This document shows, piece after piece, positions 31,311 to 34,008 of a stretch of DNA of 34,008 bases. The position numbers were made by a program, and so were the translations under genes. The stretch is from assembly GCF_013042245.1 (NCBI RefSeq), contig NZ_JABDQL010000055.1, positions 1-34,008 of the forward strand. The letters are read 5' to 3'. The notes under the pieces were generated by a model. It saw only the letters and a program-made list of their open reading frames with translations. It searched no databases and was not told the DNA's origin. Numbering within the stretch: the first letter of the stretch is position 1; each line of letters begins with the position of its first letter. This DNA comes from Winogradskyella sp. (GTDB taxonomy: Bacteria > Bacteroidota > Bacteroidia > Flavobacteriales > Flavobacteriaceae).

Positions 31311-33731
31311 ATGAAATACCTAAAACTGCTCCTATCCTTTGCATTAACAGTAGCCATTTTTTATGGCTTAAATAACAAGTTTGGAGAAATCCCTGCATTA
31401 GGCAAATTCTTAGCACCAAATCAAGGTGTTTGGCAAAATGAAACCGATGATATTGTCTCTGGAGAAGTTAATATACCTAGTCTTAACGATGCCGTTACCA
31501 TACATTACGATGCGCAATTGATTCCACATATTTTTGCAAAAAACGATAAAGACCTATACAAAGCGCAAGGATACATCACCGCAAAACATCGTTTGTGGCA
31601 AATGGAGTTTCAAACCTATGCCGCAGCCGGTCGTTTATCAGAAATTATTGGAGAAAGTGCACTAAACTATGATCGTTCACAACGTCGTAATGGAATGTTG
31701 TTTGGTGCAGAAAACAGTTTGAACGTCGTAAAACAAGACCCAGAAGCTCTAGCACTTCTCGAAGCATATAGCTCGGGTGTTAATGCCTATATCAAAAGCC
31801 TTGAACCCGAAAATTACCCTGTAGAATACAAGCTTCTAGGTTATAAGCCAGAAGCATGGACCATAGACAAAACCATGCATCTCCTGATGTACATGACCGA
31901 TATGCTTTGCGGTCGTGATTATGATTTGGAGTTTACCAATACCATTAAAAAATTTGGCAAGAAACGTTTTGATATGTTATTCCCTGATTTTTATGATAGT
32001 ATCGACCCCGTAATCCCCAAAGAAACTGATTGGAGTTTTATCGATACACCGATGGCTAAAATTCCAGATGGCAAAATGGTAAAAGACGCTATCTCAATTT
32101 CTGAGATGATGACAAAGCCACATCCAAATAACGGAAGTAATAACTGGGCTATTGGACCATCAAAATCTGTTTCAGGAAACGCTATTTTAGCCAACGATCC
32201 ACATTTAAGTTTAAATCTACCTTCAATTTGGTTTGTCATGCAATTATCTACACCAGAGCATAATGTTTATGGTGCTACTTTACCAGGAGCACTTGGTGTT
32301 ATTATTGGATTCAATGACAACATTTCGTGGGGTGTAACCAATGCAACTCGCGATGTAAAAGATTGGTACAAAATCGACTTCAAAGATGAAAATCGCAATG
32401 CCTATAAATATGATGGGCAATGGAAGGCAACGTCTACAAGGCTTGAAGAAATAAAAATAAAAGGTAAAAAAACCTTTATCGACTCTGTGATTTATACACA
32501 TCATGGACCAGTAAGTTACGATTACAAGTTTAAAAGCGATGATGAACTTAAAGGATATGCTATGAAATGGGCAGGACACATTGGTCATAATTTTACCGAT
32601 TTGTTTTATAAACTTAATCGTGCTAAAAATTATAATGATTACCGAAATGCTATAAAAGACCACGTAGCACCAGCACAAAACTTTGTATTTGCTTCTAAAA
32701 CTGGAGATATTGCTATGTGGGTACAAGGGCAATTTCCTAACAAATGGAAAGGCCAAGGTAAATTTTTAATGGCTGGAAGTAATCCTAATCATGACTGGAA
32801 AGACATTATCCCTTCAGACTATAATGCGCATACCAAAAACCCTGCACGCGGTTTTGTGAGTTCGGCAAATCAGCACCCAACGGATTCTATGTATCCGTTT
32901 TATGTATTTAACGATGGTTATGAAACTTACAGATCACGTATTATAAATAATTTCTTTAGATCTAAGGAAAAATTTAATATCAAAGACTTTAAGAATTTAC
33001 AGAACAATAATTTCAATTTAAAAGCAAGTGAGATTGTACCTTATTTAATTGAAAATTTAAACGTTTCAAATTTTAATGCCGATGAAAAAGAAGCTTTAGA
33101 TATTCTGAAAAATTGGGATTTTGATAATCATATAGACAGTAAAGCACCAGGCTTGTTTGCAAGTTGGAATAACAATCTTTATAGAATACTTTGGGATGAA
33201 TTTGATGTTGAGGACGAAACTTTAAAATGGCCTTTTACATACCAATATATGTATATGCTAAAAAATCATCCTAATGATAAGTTTATGGATATCAAAGAAA
33301 CTCCTAAAGTAGAAACAGCCCAAGATTTGATTCAGCAATCTTTTGAAGCAACTGTAGAGAAACTCTACACATGGAAAGCTGAAAATGGAGATTTTGACTG
33401 GAAGAATTACAAACGCTCTTATGTTGGCCATTTGCTACAAGCACTACCTGCGTTTTCAGTACAAAATATTCCTATTGGAGGAGATGGTAATACTGTAAAT
33501 GCAATGACAAGAAATCACGGGCCTTCATGGCGAATGATTGTTGAAATGGGAGAAACTCCAAAAGCCTATGGTATCTATCCTGGTGGTCAATCTGGTAACC
33601 CCGGCAGTAAATACTACGACAACTTTATTGATGATTGGGCAAAAGGCAACTATTTTGAAATCAATTATATGAAATCTGAAAACGATTCTACTTCTGTAAA
33701 ATCTACACAAACTTTAAAACCATCAAAATAA
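31311..33731 (+). CDS. Penicillin acylase family protein (Ntn hydrolase)
   Basis: An 806-residue precursor with an N-terminal hydrophobic segment (about 4-20) for export. The autoprocessing site is G275-S276 in PHPNNGSNNWAIGPSKS, where Ser276 becomes the N-terminal nucleophile of the beta chain after cleavage. The alpha chain has QGYITAKHRLWQMEFQTYAA and AAGRLSEIIGE, and the beta chain has ILANDPHLSLNLPSIWF, GVIIGFNDNISWGVTNATRD, and a C-terminal YPGGQSGNPGSKYYDNFID. Relatives hydrolyse penicillins, N-acyl homoserine lactones or other N-acyl compounds; the true substrate here is unknown. It is translated right after the serine hydrolase. Length is normal for the family. Confidence 0.93.
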   Translation: MKYLKLLLSFALTVAIFYGLNNKFGEIPALGKFLAPNQGVWQNETDDIVSGEVNIPSLNDAVTIHYDAQLIPHIFAKNDKDLYKAQGYITAKHRLWQMEFQTYAAAGRLSEIIGESALNYDRSQRRNGMLFGAENSLNVVKQDPEALALLEAYSSGVNAYIKSLEPENYPVEYKLLGYKPEAWTIDKTMHLLMYMTDMLCGRDYDLEFTNTIKKFGKKRFDMLFPDFYDSIDPVIPKETDWSFIDTPMAKIPDGKMVKDAISISEMMTKPHPNNGSNNWAIGPSKSVSGNAILANDPHLSLNLPSIWFVMQLSTPEHNVYGATLPGALGVIIGFNDNISWGVTNATRDVKDWYKIDFKDENRNAYKYDGQWKATSTRLEEIKIKGKKTFIDSVIYTHHGPVSYDYKFKSDDELKGYAMKWAGHIGHNFTDLFYKLNRAKNYNDYRNAIKDHVAPAQNFVFASKTGDIAMWVQGQFPNKWKGQGKFLMAGSNPNHDWKDIIPSDYNAHTKNPARGFVSSANQHPTDSMYPFYVFNDGYETYRSRIINNFFRSKEKFNIKDFKNLQNNNFNLKASEIVPYLIENLNVSNFNADEKEALDILKNWDFDNHIDSKAPGLFASWNNNLYRILWDEFDVEDETLKWPFTYQYMYMLKNHPNDKFMDIKETPKVETAQDLIQQSFEATVEKLYTWKAENGDFDWKNYKRSYVGHLLQALPAFSVQNIPIGGDGNTVNAMTRNHGPSWRMIVEMGETPKAYGIYPGGQSGNPGSKYYDNFIDDWAKGNYFEINYMKSENDSTSVKSTQTLKPSK

Positions 33732-33732
33732 T

Positions 33733-33840
33733 ATGAAAACCCCTAATGGGCATTTGGTAGCCAATGGCCCAATACCAAACGACATCATTAAATTATCAAA
33801 CGAGCATGCTAAACATATTATCACCCAAAGGAATGGTTAA
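33733..33840 (+). CDS. Small hypothetical ORF after the penicillin acylase gene
   Basis: An open frame of 35 codons starts two bases after the acylase stop (MKTPNGHLVANGPIPNDIIK is its first part) and ends at TAA 33838-33840. I do not recognise it. It could be a real small protein or the start of a gene lost by decay. It contains TTTGGT/ACCAAA arms (33752-33779), so RNA structure is an alternative reason for its conservation, if any. Confidence 0.3.
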   Translation: MKTPNGHLVANGPIPNDIIKLSNEHAKHIITQRNG

Positions 33841-33851
33841 TAGCGAACAGC

Positions 33852-33947
33852 ATGTGTCCTAAAAAAAACAATACATATAAACACATGAAACCTCCATTAC
33901 GGCGCAAAATAATTTTAGAGGAATCCATCACAAAAGGATATGAATAA
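33852..33947 (+). CDS. Small basic hypothetical ORF
   Basis: A 31-codon frame begins MCPKKNNTYKHMKPPLRRKI and ends at TAA 33945-33947. It is strongly basic and not recognised. With the ORF before it, it fills the space between the acylase gene and the hairpin at the window end. It may be non-coding. Confidence 0.2.
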   Translation: MCPKKNNTYKHMKPPLRRKIILEESITKGYE

Positions 33948-33949
33948 GT

Positions 33950-34005
33950 AAAAAAAGTCCGTCTATTATTACCTTAGGGTATTATTAACAAAAAAACAGA
34001 CGGAC
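33950..34005 (-). terminator. Possible terminator for a gene beyond the right edge
   Basis: GTCCGTCT (33957-33964) and AGACGGAC (33998-34005) form a GC-rich 8-bp stem with a 33-base loop. Read on the minus strand the stem is followed by seven T, as in an intrinsic terminator for a convergent gene outside the window. The large loop weakens the call. Confidence 0.35.
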
Positions 34006-34008
34006 ATG

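Noticed and set aside
32280-32756. 158-codon open frame on the minus strand
   Set aside because: It lies wholly inside the penicillin acylase gene, whose family motifs are clear. Its translation is low-complexity and matches nothing I recognise.

Overview
The window looks like chromosomal DNA of a marine-type member of the Flavobacteriaceae (Bacteroidota). The evidence is the AT-rich coding sequence, the near absence of Shine-Dalgarno leaders, TAnnTTTG-type promoter boxes, a bacterial mevalonate pathway next to a UbiA-type lipid prenyltransferase, and protein families typical of this group (BNR/sortilin-like secreted protein, HemC-HemD fusion, S23-type four-helix-bundle genes). This placement is inference from gene content; no rRNA gene is present.

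Layout. Positions 1-529 are a decayed edge: the N-terminus of a probable transposase on the minus strand and a multiply frameshifted ompH/skp-like pseudogene. From 545 to 20244 all genes read on the minus strand: a YgiQ-type radical SAM protein; an RsuA/RluB-type pseudouridine synthase lacking its catalytic aspartate; a mevalonate-linked operon (mvaD, mevalonate kinase, UbiA prenyltransferase, nitrilase); a small operon of HI0933-type flavoprotein, DUF4174 and DUF1697 proteins; a gene graveyard at 9686-10699 (remnants of egtB, egtD, an IS200/IS605 tnpA and a PA0069-type radical SAM gene); a crotonase; an NtrY-like histidine kinase; hemJ behind a 1029-residue BNR-repeat secreted protein; a MATE transporter behind ferrochelatase hemH; and an AraC-type regulator. 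At 20245-20443 lies a divergent promoter region. From 20444 to 33731 genes read on the plus strand: hemA, hemCD fusion, hemE, an EI24/CysZ-like membrane protein, a GNAT acetyltransferase, hemF, hemB, a CNNM/CorC-like protein, a methylguanine-DNA methyltransferase, a serine hydrolase and a penicillin acylase.

The core of the window is an almost complete C5-type heme pathway: glutamyl-tRNA reductase, HemB, HemC+HemD, HemE, HemF, HemJ and HemH. Only hemL (glutamate-1-semialdehyde aminomutase) is not seen. An AraC/PchR-like regulator sits divergently against hemA and directly upstream of hemH, so it is a natural candidate regulator of both arms.

The most unusual structure is a pair of S23/IVP-type four-helix-bundle genes, each standing alone in an inter-hem gap (hemCD|hemE and hemF|hemB) and each bracketed by short inverted or tandem repeats. 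The first copy is broken by a perfect 10-bp tandem duplication; the second is intact. They look like independent insertions of small cassettes of a kind related to 23S rRNA intervening-sequence proteins and to the Avd accessory proteins of diversity-generating retroelements. Other points worth a second look are the active-site-dead pseudouridine synthase, the ergothioneine-type gene remnants, a hairpin enclosing the IS200-type start codon, and a six-cysteine cluster in ferrochelatase.
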